Shown: one piece after another, positions 8,624 through 17,804 of the stretch
Numbering within the stretch: position 1 is the first letter of the stretch
How the letters are laid out: the number at the start of each line of letters is the position of its first letter
NCBI RefSeq assembly: GCF_011758745.1
Contig: NZ_JAANOV010000001.1
Location: forward strand, 2,728,001 to 2,792,000
Direction: 5' to 3'
DNA: 64,000 nt
Source of the DNA: Amycolatopsis granulosa
GTDB taxonomy: Bacteria > Actinomycetota > Actinomycetes > Mycobacteriales > Pseudonocardiaceae
The notes under the pieces: generated by a model
Database searches by the model: none
Seen by the model: only the letters and a program-made list of their open reading frames with translations
Told to the model about the DNA's origin: nothing
Position numbers and translations under genes: made by a program

Positions 8624-9841
8624 TCAGCACCACACCTCCGTACTGTCGTCGGTGTAGCCGAGCGAGCGGTAGACGGCGTCGACCAGGCTCTGCCCCCGGT
8701 CGTTGAGCAGCGTGCCCGGCCCCATGTTGTTCATGGTGTAGCCGAAGGACATGCGGTTGTCCGGCGAGGCGAAGCCCAGGCTGCCGCCGAAACCGGGGTG
8801 CCCGAAGGCGTCCGCGGACAGGATGATGCTGTCCCGCAGGCCGTAGGGCCGGTGCCGGTTGTCGATCGACCGGAAGTAGCCGGCAGAGAACCGGCTGCCG
8901 ATCAGCAGCGTCTCGTCGTGGCCCGCGGAGATCGTCGTCATCATCCGCGCGAGGGCGCGCCGGTCCACCAGCTCCACTCCGGCGAGCCCGCCACCGCAGG
9001 CCAGCGGTGCGTACATCCCCGCCAGCCCGCGGGCGTTGCTGATCCCGCCCGCGGCGCCGATCTCGGCCGCGTGCGCGTTGCGCGAGTCGAACCCGGTCGG
9101 CCCGGGCAGCATGTACCCGCCGGAGTTGGCGAAGATCTGGCCGGGGATGGACTCCGGTTTGGTCGCCGCCATAGTCATGAACAGCGACGGCTCGTCGCCC
9201 TCACGGGGCTCGGGGAAGATCATCGGTGCGAGCCGCGGCTCGACCTCCTCCGGGCACCCGATCCAGAAGTCCAGGCCGAGCGGACCCGCGACCTCGTCCC
9301 GGAAGAACTCGCCGAGCGACTTCCCGGACACCCGGTGGACGACCTCACCGACCAGCCAGCCGAAGGTGAGGGCGTGGTAGCCGTGCCTGGTGCCCGGCTC
9401 CCACAACGGCTTCTCCACCTCGAGCGCTGCGATCATCCGGTCCCAGTCGAAGAAGGCGCTGTCCGGCAACGGGGTGCTGATCACCGGCAGTCCACTTTGG
9501 TGACTCAGCAGCATCCGGACGGTGATGTCCTCCTTGCCCGACTGGCCGAACTCCGGCCAGTAGCGCGCGACCGGCGCGGCCAGGTCCAGCTGCCCGCGGG
9601 ACGCGAGCACGTGGGCGCACAGCGCGGTCGCACCCTTGGTGCAGGAGAAGATCACGCTCGCGGTGTCCTGCTCCCACGGGCGGCCGGTCTCCCGATCGGC
9701 GACGCCACCCCACAGGTCCACCACCGGTTCGCCGTCGATCATGACGCAGACCGACGCGCCCACCTCCCCGCGGTCGGCGAAGTTCCGCTCGAACTCCTCG
9801 CGGACGCGCGAGAACTCTTCCGCACAGCTACCACCGATCAT
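8624..9841 (-). CDS. Serine hydrolase, beta-lactamase/esterase (EstB-like) family
   Basis: Penicillin-binding-protein-fold esterase, 405 aa, without a signal peptide and so probably cytosolic. The start at 9841 follows AGGAAG; an extra 36 codons upstream are rejected. Catalytic SxxK is SCTK (Ser66-Lys69), and the YxN-like tyrosine lies in HGYHALTFGW near residue 155. The C-terminal GHPGFGGSLGFASP matches the HxGxGG-type third motif. Family members hydrolyse short-chain esters or lactones and rarely beta-lactams. Its start is 43 bp below the end of an exported hydrolase of the same superfamily, suggesting sequential extracellular and intracellular ester cleavage (inference). Confidence 0.86.
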   Translation of the reverse strand: MIGGSCAEEFSRVREEFERNFADRGEVGASVCVMIDGEPVVDLWGGVADRETGRPWEQDTASVIFSCTKGATALCAHVLASRGQLDLAAPVARYWPEFGQSGKEDITVRMLLSHQSGLPVISTPLPDSAFFDWDRMIAALEVEKPLWEPGTRHGYHALTFGWLVGEVVHRVSGKSLGEFFRDEVAGPLGLDFWIGCPEEVEPRLAPMIFPEPREGDEPSLFMTMAATKPESIPGQIFANSGGYMLPGPTGFDSRNAHAAEIGAAGGISNARGLAGMYAPLACGGGLAGVELVDRRALARMMTTISAGHDETLLIGSRFSAGYFRSIDNRHRPYGLRDSIILSADAFGHPGFGGSLGFASPDNRMSFGYTMNNMGPGTLLNDRGQSLVDAVYRSLGYTDDSTEVWC

Positions 9842-9884
9842 CGGACTTCCTTTCCTCGGACGCACTCCGTCGTGCGCACCGTGT

Positions 9885-11435
9885 TCATCCCCCAACCGAC
9901 TGCTGGAGGGATGCCAGCAGCGCGGGAAGCGCCGCCGGAAGCTGCTCACCCGTGATGCGGGCCGTCTGCTGCCAGCCGTCCAGCAGGCGCGGCAACAGAT
10001 CGGGCACCTGCTGCGCCAGTTGCGCGGTCCCCGCCGGAAGCGCGGTCAGCGCCGCGAACCCGGTGCGCGGAACGTCCATCAAGGACCGGATGGTGCCGGC
10101 GGCGGCCAGCTTCCCGCCGCACCCGAAGATCGTGCAGCCCTTCGGCGCGTTCGGACCGAGCTGCGCCACGGCGAGGTTGTCGGGCACGCTGACGAACAGG
10201 CTCGGGTCGACCGCGCCCGGCTTCGGCGCGACGTACGGCGGCGCCGCCGGCTGCCGGGGCGTGACGACGGACTGCATCAGCAGGCGGAAGAACTCGTACT
10301 CGACGCGGCCGGTCTGCCCCGGCGCGACGGCGGTGAGCGGATCGCCCACGTCGACCCGGCTGGGCGGCCAGTTGAGCGTCCCGCTGGAGCGGGTCACCAC
10401 CATGTCCAGGCTGGGGATCACGAAGATGTGCTGGCCGAAGAACCCGTACGAGAAGTACATGTCGGCCGGCGCGCTGGAGATCATCGGCGCCGGGTTGCGG
10501 GTGGCGGCGAAGGCGGACGGGGTGATCCAGTACGGGCCGGCGTTGAGCCAGGTCAGGTAACCGTAGCCGGGGTTGTTCGGGCTCGGCGTGCGCAGATCAC
10601 GCAGGTAGCTCTCGGAGATCAGCCGCTTGCCGTGGAAGGTTCCGCCGTCGGCCAGCAGCTGACCGATCCGCCCGAAGTCGTCACCGGGCAGGAACAGGTT
10701 CGACCAGCCGTCGGTGTTGCCGTCGCGGTCGCGCAGCCAGAACCAGTGGTCCCGGGCGATGCCGACCGGACCGAAGAGCTCGCGCTGCGCGAAGTCCTGG
10801 AGGTCCTCGCCGACCGCGCGCTGCACCACGTAGGCCACCACGGACGGCCCGGTCTGCGAGTAGCGGTAGAAGGTCCCGGGCTGGTGGTCGAACGGCAGGG
10901 ACAGGAACTCGCGGATGCGGTCGGGCATGGCGAGGTTCAGCTCGCGCGTCCAGTTCGCCCGGACGCCGCTGGTCTGGGTCAGCAGCTGGCGGACGGTGAC
11001 GGCGCGGTGGGCCGCGTCGCCGAGGCCCGGTGGCAGGTACTTCCCGATCGGATCGTCGACGGAGAGGCGGCCGAGGGTGACGGCCCGGCCGGCGAGCAGG
11101 GCGGTGATCGTCTTGGTCTGGCTCCAGTTGTTGCCCGGGATGTGACCGAGCAGCGGGTCGAAGATCCCTGTCCCGACGAGACAGTCGTGCCGGTAGACCT
11201 GCACCGTCTCCGACCCGTTCACCGAGAGGAGGTTGAGCGCGTGGCCGAGGGTGACGGGATCGAGACCGACCTGCTCGGGGCGTGCGGTCTGGTACCGGTC
11301 ACCGGCGTCCGCGCACCCGGTTCCGCCCGCGGCCGTGGCGCGCTCCGGTGCGACCGCCCCGAGGGTGGTTGCGACCAGCGCCGCGGCCAGCACGCCGGCG
11401 AGCGCGGCCCACCGGCGCGAGAGTGACAGCTTCAT
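9885..11435 (-). CDS. Secreted serine hydrolase, beta-lactamase family
   Basis: Exported PBP-fold hydrolase, 516 aa. The N-terminus (MKLSLSRRWAALAG followed by a hydrophobic run and ATA-A) is a Sec-type signal peptide. Catalytic SxxK is SQTK (Ser105-Lys108) and a tyrosine motif YSQTG occurs near residue 190. A cysteine-containing insert (GCTIFGCGG) and an alanine/leucine/glutamine-rich tail of about 90 residues follow the catalytic domain, which is unusual. The promoter region carries two operator copies (11504 and 11595), the strongest control point of the cluster. The likely role is first hydrolysis of an ester or lactone substrate outside the cell (inferred). Confidence 0.84.
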   Translation of the reverse strand: MKLSLSRRWAALAGVLAAALVATTLGAVAPERATAAGGTGCADAGDRYQTARPEQVGLDPVTLGHALNLLSVNGSETVQVYRHDCLVGTGIFDPLLGHIPGNNWSQTKTITALLAGRAVTLGRLSVDDPIGKYLPPGLGDAAHRAVTVRQLLTQTSGVRANWTRELNLAMPDRIREFLSLPFDHQPGTFYRYSQTGPSVVAYVVQRAVGEDLQDFAQRELFGPVGIARDHWFWLRDRDGNTDGWSNLFLPGDDFGRIGQLLADGGTFHGKRLISESYLRDLRTPSPNNPGYGYLTWLNAGPYWITPSAFAATRNPAPMISSAPADMYFSYGFFGQHIFVIPSLDMVVTRSSGTLNWPPSRVDVGDPLTAVAPGQTGRVEYEFFRLLMQSVVTPRQPAAPPYVAPKPGAVDPSLFVSVPDNLAVAQLGPNAPKGCTIFGCGGKLAAAGTIRSLMDVPRTGFAALTALPAGTAQLAQQVPDLLPRLLDGWQQTARITGEQLPAALPALLASLQQSVGG

Positions 11436-11503
11436 CGATGCCTCTCCGGTTCCTGACAGGTCGGCCTGGCCGGGTACTCAACCCGACCAGACCGACCGTT
11501 GTC

Positions 11504-11517
11504 AATGATCGTTCATA
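11504..11517. promoter_or_regulatory. TetR-type operator copy 5
   Basis: AATGATCGTTCATA, 12 of 14 matches, about 70 bp upstream of the exported serine hydrolase start. It pairs with copy 6 at 11595, 91 bp away centre to centre. Confidence 0.66.
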
Positions 11518-11594
11518 TACGGCTGTTCAGACGAAGACCCGCGCGTGAAGTGGCGCGCTCAGGGTGCGCCGATGGACGCAACAGGTCCTAGCTG

Positions 11595-11608
11595 TATGAA
11601 CGTTCATA
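11595..11608. promoter_or_regulatory. TetR-type operator copy 6 (perfect palindrome)
   Basis: TATGAACGTTCATA is a perfect 14-bp inverted repeat and serves as the reference copy. It lies between the end of the CaiB-type gene and the promoter of the exported hydrolase; no plus-strand gene is supported to its right. Confidence 0.7.
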
Positions 11609-11679
11609 ATGGAACCGGCAGACGGCGGCAATGGCGTCCGCTCGAACAGGTGACGGCGCTCGTCCGTCTCAGAAAGGTT

Positions 11680-12792
11680 TCACCCAGCTGGGTGACGCAC
11701 GCCCCAGGCACGCAACACGGCCTCGGTGTCGGAACCAGGCTCTCGTGGTGCGGCCGGCAGATCGGGCGCGCTGCGGGAGAACCGCGGCGCCGGAGCGGCC
11801 TGGCGGACCCCGCCCAGCTCGACGATCGTGTCGCGACCGGCGAGCTGTGGTTCGTCGACGGCTTCCGCGAAGTCGAGCACCGGGGTGACGCACGCGTCGG
11901 TGCCGGCGAACCGGTCGGCCCACTCGTCCCGGGTCCGGGTCTCGAACGCCCGCTGGAAGGCTTGCCGCACATGCGGCCACCCGGAGCGGTCGAGCTGCTC
12001 CGGGAGATCGGCATCGCCCAGGCCGAGGCCGTCGACGAGCTGGGCGTAGAACTGCGGTTCGATCGCGCCGACCGCGACGTACCGGCCGTCGCGGCAGCGG
12101 TAGGTGTCGTAGAAGGGGGCGCCGCTGTCGACGAGGTTCGACGCCGGCTCGTCCCGCCACTGGCCGACGCCGCGCAGCGCCCACACGCCCTGGGCCAGGG
12201 ACGTCACGCCGTCCACGATCGCGGCGTCCACCACCTGCCCGAGTCCCGAGCGCGCGCGTTCCCACAGCGCCGACAGCACACCCAGGACGAGGTACAGCGA
12301 TCCGCCGCCGAAGTCCCCGACCAGGTTCAGCGGCGGCGTGGGGCGCGCACCGGCCGTGCCGATGGCGTGCAACACGCCCGTGACGGCGAGGTAGTTGATG
12401 TCGTGCCCTGCCTGGGTGGCGCGCGGGCCGTCCTGGCCCCAGCCGGTCATGCGCCCGTAGACCAGGCCCGGGTTGCGGTCCAGGCACTCCTTCGGGCCGA
12501 TGCCCAGCCGCTCGGTGACCCCGGGCCGGAACCCCTCGATCAGCACGTCGGCCTTCTCGACCAGCGCGAGCACCAGGTCGCGCCCCTCCGGCTGCTTCAG
12601 ATCGGCCGAGATCGAGCGCCGGCCGCGCATCAGCCAGTCAGCGGCGTCCTCGGGCACCACCCGCAGGCCGCCCCTGGGCCGCTCGACGCGCACCACCTCG
12701 GCGCCCAGATCGGCCAGGAGCATGGCCGCATGAGGCCCCGGGCCGATCCCGCCCAGCTCCAGAACGCGCAACCCGTACAACGGTCCCGCCAC
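11680..12792 (-). CDS. CaiB/BaiF family CoA protein, alpha-methylacyl-CoA racemase-like
   Basis: Family III CoA-transferase fold, 370 aa, most like alpha-methylacyl-CoA racemases (MCR/AMACR). The GTG start follows GGAGGA. Typical marks are [20 protein letters not shown] at the N-terminus, [30 protein letters not shown], and [11 protein letters not shown], the loop carrying the conserved catalytic His-Asp region of racemases. A racemase would invert 2-methyl-branched acyl-CoA so that beta-oxidation can continue, consistent with an SCP2-type thiolase nearby. It lies 41 bp downstream of the KAS II-like gene and is probably read on that transcript. CoA-transferase activity is the alternative. Confidence 0.82.
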   Translation of the reverse strand: MAGPLYGLRVLELGGIGPGPHAAMLLADLGAEVVRVERPRGGLRVVPEDAADWLMRGRRSISADLKQPEGRDLVLALVEKADVLIEGFRPGVTERLGIGPKECLDRNPGLVYGRMTGWGQDGPRATQAGHDINYLAVTGVLHAIGTAGARPTPPLNLVGDFGGGSLYLVLGVLSALWERARSGLGQVVDAAIVDGVTSLAQGVWALRGVGQWRDEPASNLVDSGAPFYDTYRCRDGRYVAVGAIEPQFYAQLVDGLGLGDADLPEQLDRSGWPHVRQAFQRAFETRTRDEWADRFAGTDACVTPVLDFAEAVDEPQLAGRDTIVELGGVRQAAPAPRFSRSAPDLPAAPREPGSDTEAVLRAWGVRHPAG

Positions 12793-12833
12793 GGCGGTCC
12801 TCCTCCTCGGTACGGCCGGCGGGAGCGCGCACC

Positions 12834-14111
12834 TCAGGCGAGCCGCAGCAGCAGCGACGTCGTGTCGCCACCGCCGGAAAGGCCCACCGTCATCGCCGTC
12901 CGCCGGCCACTGTCGGCAATCCGCTCGGGACTACCAGTCAGAGCGCGCGCGGGCAAGCGGGGATAGGGGTTCACCAGGTTCGCCGTGGGGGCCACCCGGT
13001 TCTCGGTCAGCATCACCAGACTCGCGAGCACCTTGAGCAGACCGGCCGCCCCCGGCAGGTGCCCGTAGCACGCTTCCTGCGAGGTCAGCGTGAGCGGCGC
13101 GTCGTCGCCGAGGTTCGCACGCAGGGTGGCCAGCGTCTCGCACAGGAAGTCCTCGAGCTGGCGGTTGCCCTCCGCGAAGTCGCAGAAGAAGGCCAGCTCG
13201 CCGAGGCTCACCCCACCGGCCGCGAGCAGCCGCTGGATGTCGGTCGCGCACCCGGTCGCATCGCCGAGGCCCATCGGGTTGCCGCCACCGTTGCGGGACG
13301 AGAACCCGATGAACTCGATGCCGGTGTCCACCCCGCCGCCGGGGTGCCGCGTGGAGCTCAGCACGGCGGCGGCCGCCCCTTCGGCCGGCGCGTTGCCGGT
13401 CTGCACCGCGTCGTGCGGCCGGATGTCCGCCGGATCGTCCGAAATGGACGAAGCGCGGTGGCCGGACCGGCCGGCGTACCCCGTCGCGGACAGGTACAGC
13501 GGCTCCAGGATCGTGTCGACCCCGACGACGACCGCGTGCTCGACCTCGCCGCGCGCGACCATGCTCGCGGCGAGCTCGAACCCCCGCAACGAGGTGCTGC
13601 ACCCGCCGGTCACAGTCAGGGTGGGGATGTCGAGGCCGAGGTTGGTGCACAACCCGGACGCGATGCTGCCCGGCGCCACCTTGGACCAGTAGTCGAAGGC
13701 GACACCCGCCGGACCGGCGTCGGCGAACCGGTCCAGCAGCGCGGCCGTCTCCTGCAGGGCGAACTGGAACGACGTCACGATCAGCACCGCGTCCCCGCGG
13801 CTGATCTCGGCGGCCGTCAGCTCCGCGTGGTCCAGGGCACCGGCCACCGCGGTGTGCGCCAGCCTGCTCGCCCGCGGCAGCCTGGACAGCAGGCGATCGG
13901 GCAGGTCCAGGGTCTCCGCACCGGTCCCCGGCACCTGACCGGCGACCCGGATGGGCGTGCCCGGCAACTCGAACGGCGTGATGGCGCAGGTTCCGGCCAT
14001 TACCGCGTCGGCGAACTCCTTGTAGTCGTGGCAGGGGCGGTCCGCGCCGGGCAACGCGAAACCGGCGCCCCGGACCGTGACGGGCTTCCAGGCGGCTTGG
14101 GCAGGCAACAT
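12834..14111 (-). CDS. Atypical beta-ketoacyl synthase (KAS II-like) lacking the first active-site histidine
   Basis: Condensing-enzyme fold, 425 aa. The start at 14111 follows GGAG; the open frame continues far upstream but only as antisense of the next gene. The nucleophile motif is present (GGCSTSL, Cys171) and so is a GH-AAG motif ([11 protein letters not shown], His350). The usual HGTxTxxND segment is replaced by [12 protein letters not shown] near residue 309, so the first histidine is missing, and the lysine before the second histidine is not evident. Claisen condensation may be altered, or the protein may act as a partner subunit, acyltransferase or chain-length factor. It is last but one in a coupled minus-strand operon. 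Confidence 0.8.
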   Translation of the reverse strand: MLPAQAAWKPVTVRGAGFALPGADRPCHDYKEFADAVMAGTCAITPFELPGTPIRVAGQVPGTGAETLDLPDRLLSRLPRASRLAHTAVAGALDHAELTAAEISRGDAVLIVTSFQFALQETAALLDRFADAGPAGVAFDYWSKVAPGSIASGLCTNLGLDIPTLTVTGGCSTSLRGFELAASMVARGEVEHAVVVGVDTILEPLYLSATGYAGRSGHRASSISDDPADIRPHDAVQTGNAPAEGAAAAVLSSTRHPGGGVDTGIEFIGFSSRNGGGNPMGLGDATGCATDIQRLLAAGGVSLGELAFFCDFAEGNRQLEDFLCETLATLRANLGDDAPLTLTSQEACYGHLPGAAGLLKVLASLVMLTENRVAPTANLVNPYPRLPARALTGSPERIADSGRRTAMTVGLSGGGDTTSLLLRLA

Positions 14112-14140
14112 CGGGACTCCAGTTCGTGAGTGCTCGCGGG

Positions 14141-14992
14141 TCAGGGCAGGCCACCGTCGATGGAGTACGACTGGCCGGTGATCGATCGGGCGTGGTCGCT
14201 GAGCAGGAAGGCCGTCATCTCGGCCACCTCCTCCGCGTCGATGAGGCGACGGAGGGCGGTGCTCTTCACCGTGCTGCGCCAGTAGCGTTCCCAGGTCAGG
14301 TCCGGCGGGCCGGCGTGCCGGCGAACGCTGTCCATGAAGTCCCCGCCGAACTGGCTTTCGTCGCGCACCATCTCGGTGTCGGTGAAGCCCGGGCACACGG
14401 CGTTGACCCGCACCTGCGCGGGCCCCACCTCCAGGGCCAGCGACCGGACCAGGCCGTTGATCCCCCACTTCGAGGCCGAGTACGAGGTGTTCGCGGGAAC
14501 TCCGCGTTTGCCGGCCGCGCTCGAGATGAGGACGATCGAACCGCGCCGGCGGTGCATCATCCCCGGCACCACGGCCCGGCAGAACCGGAACGACCCGGCG
14601 AGGTTGGTGTCGATCGTGCGCAGCCACGACTCCTCGTCCTGGTCGCACAGGTACTTCTGCCCCTTCGCGGTCCCCGCCGCGTTGACCGCGAAGGTGACCG
14701 GCCCGTACCGCTCCTCCACCTCGGCGACGGCGGACTGCACCGAATCCAGGTCACGCACGTCACCGGGGCAGGCGAACGCCTCGCCACCGGCCGCGACGAT
14801 CTTCTTCTCCGCCGTGCGCAGGCGCTCCAGGTTCCGGCCGAGCAACCCGACGGCCGCGCCGCCGGCCGCCAGCACCTCGGCGACCGCGAGGCCGATACCG
14901 CTGCCACCACCGGTGACGAACGCCACCTGCCCGTCGAAGCGCGCGCCGGCGCCGGGTTCTTCACGCGATGCGGCCGGGAAAGCCACCGCCAT
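14141..14992 (-). CDS. SDR family oxidoreductase
   Basis: Short-chain dehydrogenase, 283 aa. The start follows GGAGGT and lies inside the 3' end of the next upstream SDR gene (32-bp overlap), so the pair is translationally linked. Marks are TGGGSGIG near residue 27, NAAG, LISSAAG with catalytic Ser, YSASK (YxxxK) and SIDGG at the end. A roughly 20-residue N-terminal extension precedes the Rossmann domain. An insert with DLTWERYWRS before the C-terminus suggests a large substrate. In context it would reduce or oxidise a 3-oxo/3-hydroxyacyl product of the condensing enzymes (inferred). Confidence 0.85.
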   Translation of the reverse strand: MAVAFPAASREEPGAGARFDGQVAFVTGGGSGIGLAVAEVLAAGGAAVGLLGRNLERLRTAEKKIVAAGGEAFACPGDVRDLDSVQSAVAEVEERYGPVTFAVNAAGTAKGQKYLCDQDEESWLRTIDTNLAGSFRFCRAVVPGMMHRRRGSIVLISSAAGKRGVPANTSYSASKWGINGLVRSLALEVGPAQVRVNAVCPGFTDTEMVRDESQFGGDFMDSVRRHAGPPDLTWERYWRSTVKSTALRRLIDAEEVAEMTAFLLSDHARSITGQSYSIDGGLP

Positions 14993-15776
14993 CCACCTCC
15001 AGGACGTTGCCGGTCAGGTACTCGTTGTCGATCGCGTGCACGATGGTCCGCGCGACCTCGGACTCCGTCGCGAACCGCCGCAACGGGATGTGCTCGCGCA
15101 GCCGCGCCATGTGGGCGGCGTGCGCGGGCTTGCGGGCGCACTTGTCCCGCAGCGCGGCACCGTCGATCACGCCCGGCGCCACGCACACCACCCGGATCCC
15201 GTGGTCGGCCAGTTCCAGGGCCAGGCTCCGGGTCAGGGACACGACCCCGGCCTTCGCGGCCGCGTACGCGGGCTGCCCCCAGGAGCCGCGCCAGGTCGAG
15301 CTGGCGATCGTGACGATGACGCCACCCCGCTGCTGCCTCGCGAACAGCAACGCCGCCGCCCGCGCCACCCGGAACGTGCCGGTCAGGTTGAGGTCGAGCG
15401 TGTCCTGCCAGTCCCGTTCCGAGTGGGCCAGCCACTGCCCGCCGTCGTCCCCGGGCGGGACGAGCAGCCTGCGGGACAGGTTGCGCCCGGCCGTGTTGAC
15501 GCACGCGGTGACCGGCTCGCCGGCCTCGTCGAGCGCGGCGAAGAGCGCGTCCACGCTCCGCTCGCTCCGCACATCGGCGACCCGGGTCTCCAGGGGCAGC
15601 TTCTTGCGTTCGGCGATCTCCGCGACCTCGGCCAGGCGCTCGCCGCCCCGGGCCGCCACGAGCACGCGACGTCCCGCCTCGGCGAGCAGGAGCGCGGTCG
15701 CGAGACCGATCCCGCTGCTGCCGCCGACCACCAGCACGCTGCCGCTGGTGCCCGGCGGCACCGGAACGCCCGTCAT
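14961..15776 (-). CDS. SDR family oxidoreductase
   Basis: Short-chain dehydrogenase, 271 aa. The cofactor loop is VGGSSGIG near residue 18 (V in place of the usual T), with NTAG, the TIASST serine region, YAAAK (YxxxK) and a VDGGG end. Its ATG overlaps the TGA of the upstream KAS III gene by one base (TGATG), and its 3' end overlaps the next SDR gene, so three genes are chained. ARG at the end of beta-2 (VAARGG) suggests NADP preference. It probably works on the product of the adjacent KAS III-like enzymes. Confidence 0.85.
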   Translation of the reverse strand: MTGVPVPPGTSGSVLVVGGSSGIGLATALLLAEAGRRVLVAARGGERLAEVAEIAERKKLPLETRVADVRSERSVDALFAALDEAGEPVTACVNTAGRNLSRRLLVPPGDDGGQWLAHSERDWQDTLDLNLTGTFRVARAAALLFARQQRGGVIVTIASSTWRGSWGQPAYAAAKAGVVSLTRSLALELADHGIRVVCVAPGVIDGAALRDKCARKPAHAAHMARLREHIPLRRFATESEVARTIVHAIDNEYLTGNVLEVDGGGFPGRIA

Positions 15777-16756
15777 CAGTAGATCCGGTAGAGCATGGCG
15801 CCGGAGTACCAGCCGGCGCCGATCGCGGGGCTGAGCACCAGATCACCCGGGCGGAAGCGGCCCGCCGCGATCTCCTCCGCCAGCACGATCGGGATGGACG
15901 CGCTGGAGGTGTTCCCCCTGGTCTCGAAGTTCACGATGAACTTCTCCTCCGGGACCTCCAGGGCGGCGCGGACCCGCCGGTGCACGACATCGGTTCCCGG
16001 GTGCGGAACCACCCAGTCGATCTCGTCCATGGTCACGCCGGTGCGCCGGAGGATCTCCGCGCAGGACTCGACGATGCTCGTGACCGCGTGGTCCGGCAGG
16101 CTGGACTGGCTGCGGATCCAGCCGCGGGGCGCCGCCACCCTGATCACGTCGGCACGCGAACCGTCGCTGTGCAGCACCACGTCGATCAGGCCGCCGCGGT
16201 CCGACTTGCTCAGCACCACCGCCCCCGCGGCATCGGAGGTCACCAGCTCGCCCTTGCTGCCCGGGCGGACCCGTCGGCTGAACTGCTCGCTGCACACGAC
16301 CAGCGCGTGCCGCGCCTCCGGAACGCAATGCAGGTAGGCGGCCGCGGTCTGCACGCCGTGCAGGAAACCGACGCAGGCACCCGAGATGTCGAACGCCAGC
16401 GTCCGCGGACTGCCGATCAGTGCCGCCACCTCCGGCCCGTACTCCGGGGTGAACGGCGGTGTGGTCCAGTTCGACAGGACCAGCAGATCCAGCTCGGTCG
16501 GTTCCAGGCCCGCGTCCTTCACCGCGGCCTTGCCCGCCTCGGCCGCCATGAACTGGACCGTCTCGGTCTCGCTGCTGCGATGGCGGGAACGCACGGACAC
16601 CGTGCCCAGCACCGAGGCGTCGATCGCGTTGCCGGGCACCGCTGCCACGTCCGAGTTGACGATCTGTTCTTCCGGGTAGTACAGACCGAAGCCCCGGAGC
16701 ACCAGGCCGGCGGCCTCCCACCGGGGGCCGGCCGCACCGCCCTGTTCGTACGACAT
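15776..16756 (-). CDS. KAS III-type condensing enzyme (FabH-like) 1
   Basis: 3-oxoacyl-ACP synthase III-family protein, 326 aa. The start at 16756 follows GAAAGG. A complete Cys-His-Asn triad is visible: Cys128 in DISGACVGFLHG, His252 in WVVPHPGTDV and Asn282 in ETRGNTSSAS. It should load an acyl group from a CoA thioester and condense it with a second thioester. It lacks obvious FabH ACP-binding landmarks and no ACP gene is nearby, so a CoA-linked partner is likely. The adjacent gene is a second, divergent KAS III, a pairing seen in some ketone, quinolone and beta-lactone type pathways (family knowledge, not proof here). Confidence 0.86.
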   Translation of the reverse strand: MSYEQGGAAGPRWEAAGLVLRGFGLYYPEEQIVNSDVAAVPGNAIDASVLGTVSVRSRHRSSETETVQFMAAEAGKAAVKDAGLEPTELDLLVLSNWTTPPFTPEYGPEVAALIGSPRTLAFDISGACVGFLHGVQTAAAYLHCVPEARHALVVCSEQFSRRVRPGSKGELVTSDAAGAVVLSKSDRGGLIDVVLHSDGSRADVIRVAAPRGWIRSQSSLPDHAVTSIVESCAEILRRTGVTMDEIDWVVPHPGTDVVHRRVRAALEVPEEKFIVNFETRGNTSSASIPIVLAEEIAAGRFRPGDLVLSPAIGAGWYSGAMLYRIY

Positions 16757-16790
16757 CGCTGACAGCACCTTTCCTTCGTGGCTTGTCCGA

Positions 16791-17804
16791 TCAGGCACGC
16801 GACGGTTCCCCGTAGCGGAAGACCATGGCTCCCCAGCTGAACCCGCGGCCCACACTCATCGCGAGCACCCGCTGTCCTCTTCGGATGGTCCCGTCGTGCA
16901 CGTGCTCGGAGAGGCAGCTGGGGACGCTCACGCTGGAGGTGTTGCCGCGGCGGTCGATGTTGACGAGCACCCGTTCCGGCGGCAGTCCGAGGATCTCGCC
17001 GACCTCGTCGATGATGTGGATGTTGCCCTGGTGCGGGATGATCCAGTCGATGTCGTCGAGCGTCAGCGAGCACTGGGCGAGCACGTCACGCGCGGCCTCC
17101 GACAGGAACCGGGACGCTACACCGTTGACGACCTTCCCCTTCATGATCATCTTGTCCTGGTCGTCGATGTCGAAGGCGTCGTAGAACTCCGCGTCCGATC
17201 GGAGCACGGCGCCCTCCAGCCCGCCCGGCGCGTCCGAGGCGCGCCACACACCGGCAGCCGCCCCGCCGCCGAACAACGCCGCGTTGCGGAACCCGAAGTT
17301 GAGGATGGGTCGCGGGTTCTCCGCCGCCACGACCAGCACCGTCCGGACCGCCGGGTTCGCGAGCAGGCCCTGCGCCACGACACTGCCGTGCAGGAACCCG
17401 GCGCACGCGACACCGGTGATGTCGAACGCGAACGCGTGGTCGGCCCCGATGCGTTTCTGCAGCGGCAGAGCCAGGTCCATGTACCGGTTCCCGCTGGTCG
17501 TCGGGTTGGTCCTCGGCCGCGCGGTCGCGGTCGTGCCGATGACGACGTCCACGTCCGCGGCGTCGACACCCGCGTCCTTGAGCGCCATCGCCACCGCGCG
17601 TTCCGCCATGTCGGCGTGGTGCTCGCCGGGGGGCGGCCAGTGCCGCGCGCCGACCCCGGTGTGCTCGCGGATCCACGCGTCGTCGATGCCCAGGCCGGGG
17701 TGCTCGGACTCGAAGTACTCGTTCGTGACCGGGGCGCCGGGGAAGTCGTGTCCCACCCCGGCCAGTTCGATCGGACGGCCGCCGGGCGGTTCGTGTGTGG
17801 TCAT
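16791..17804 (-). CDS. KAS III-type condensing enzyme (FabH-like) 2
   Basis: Second KAS III-fold protein, 337 aa. Its ATG overlaps the stop of the CoA-transferase gene (ATGA), which fixes the start. The triad is complete: Cys134 in ITGVACAGFLHG, His258 in WIIPHQGNIH and Asn288 in DRRGNTSSVS. Inserts such as GNRYMDLALPLQKRIG and RNAALFGGGAAAG differ from the first KAS III, so the two are not recent duplicates. Tandem KAS III genes may form a heterodimer or act on different acyl chains. It is placed directly after a CoA-transferase that could supply its CoA ester. Confidence 0.86.
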   Translation of the reverse strand: MTTHEPPGGRPIELAGVGHDFPGAPVTNEYFESEHPGLGIDDAWIREHTGVGARHWPPPGEHHADMAERAVAMALKDAGVDAADVDVVIGTTATARPRTNPTTSGNRYMDLALPLQKRIGADHAFAFDITGVACAGFLHGSVVAQGLLANPAVRTVLVVAAENPRPILNFGFRNAALFGGGAAAGVWRASDAPGGLEGAVLRSDAEFYDAFDIDDQDKMIMKGKVVNGVASRFLSEAARDVLAQCSLTLDDIDWIIPHQGNIHIIDEVGEILGLPPERVLVNIDRRGNTSSVSVPSCLSEHVHDGTIRRGQRVLAMSVGRGFSWGAMVFRYGEPSRA

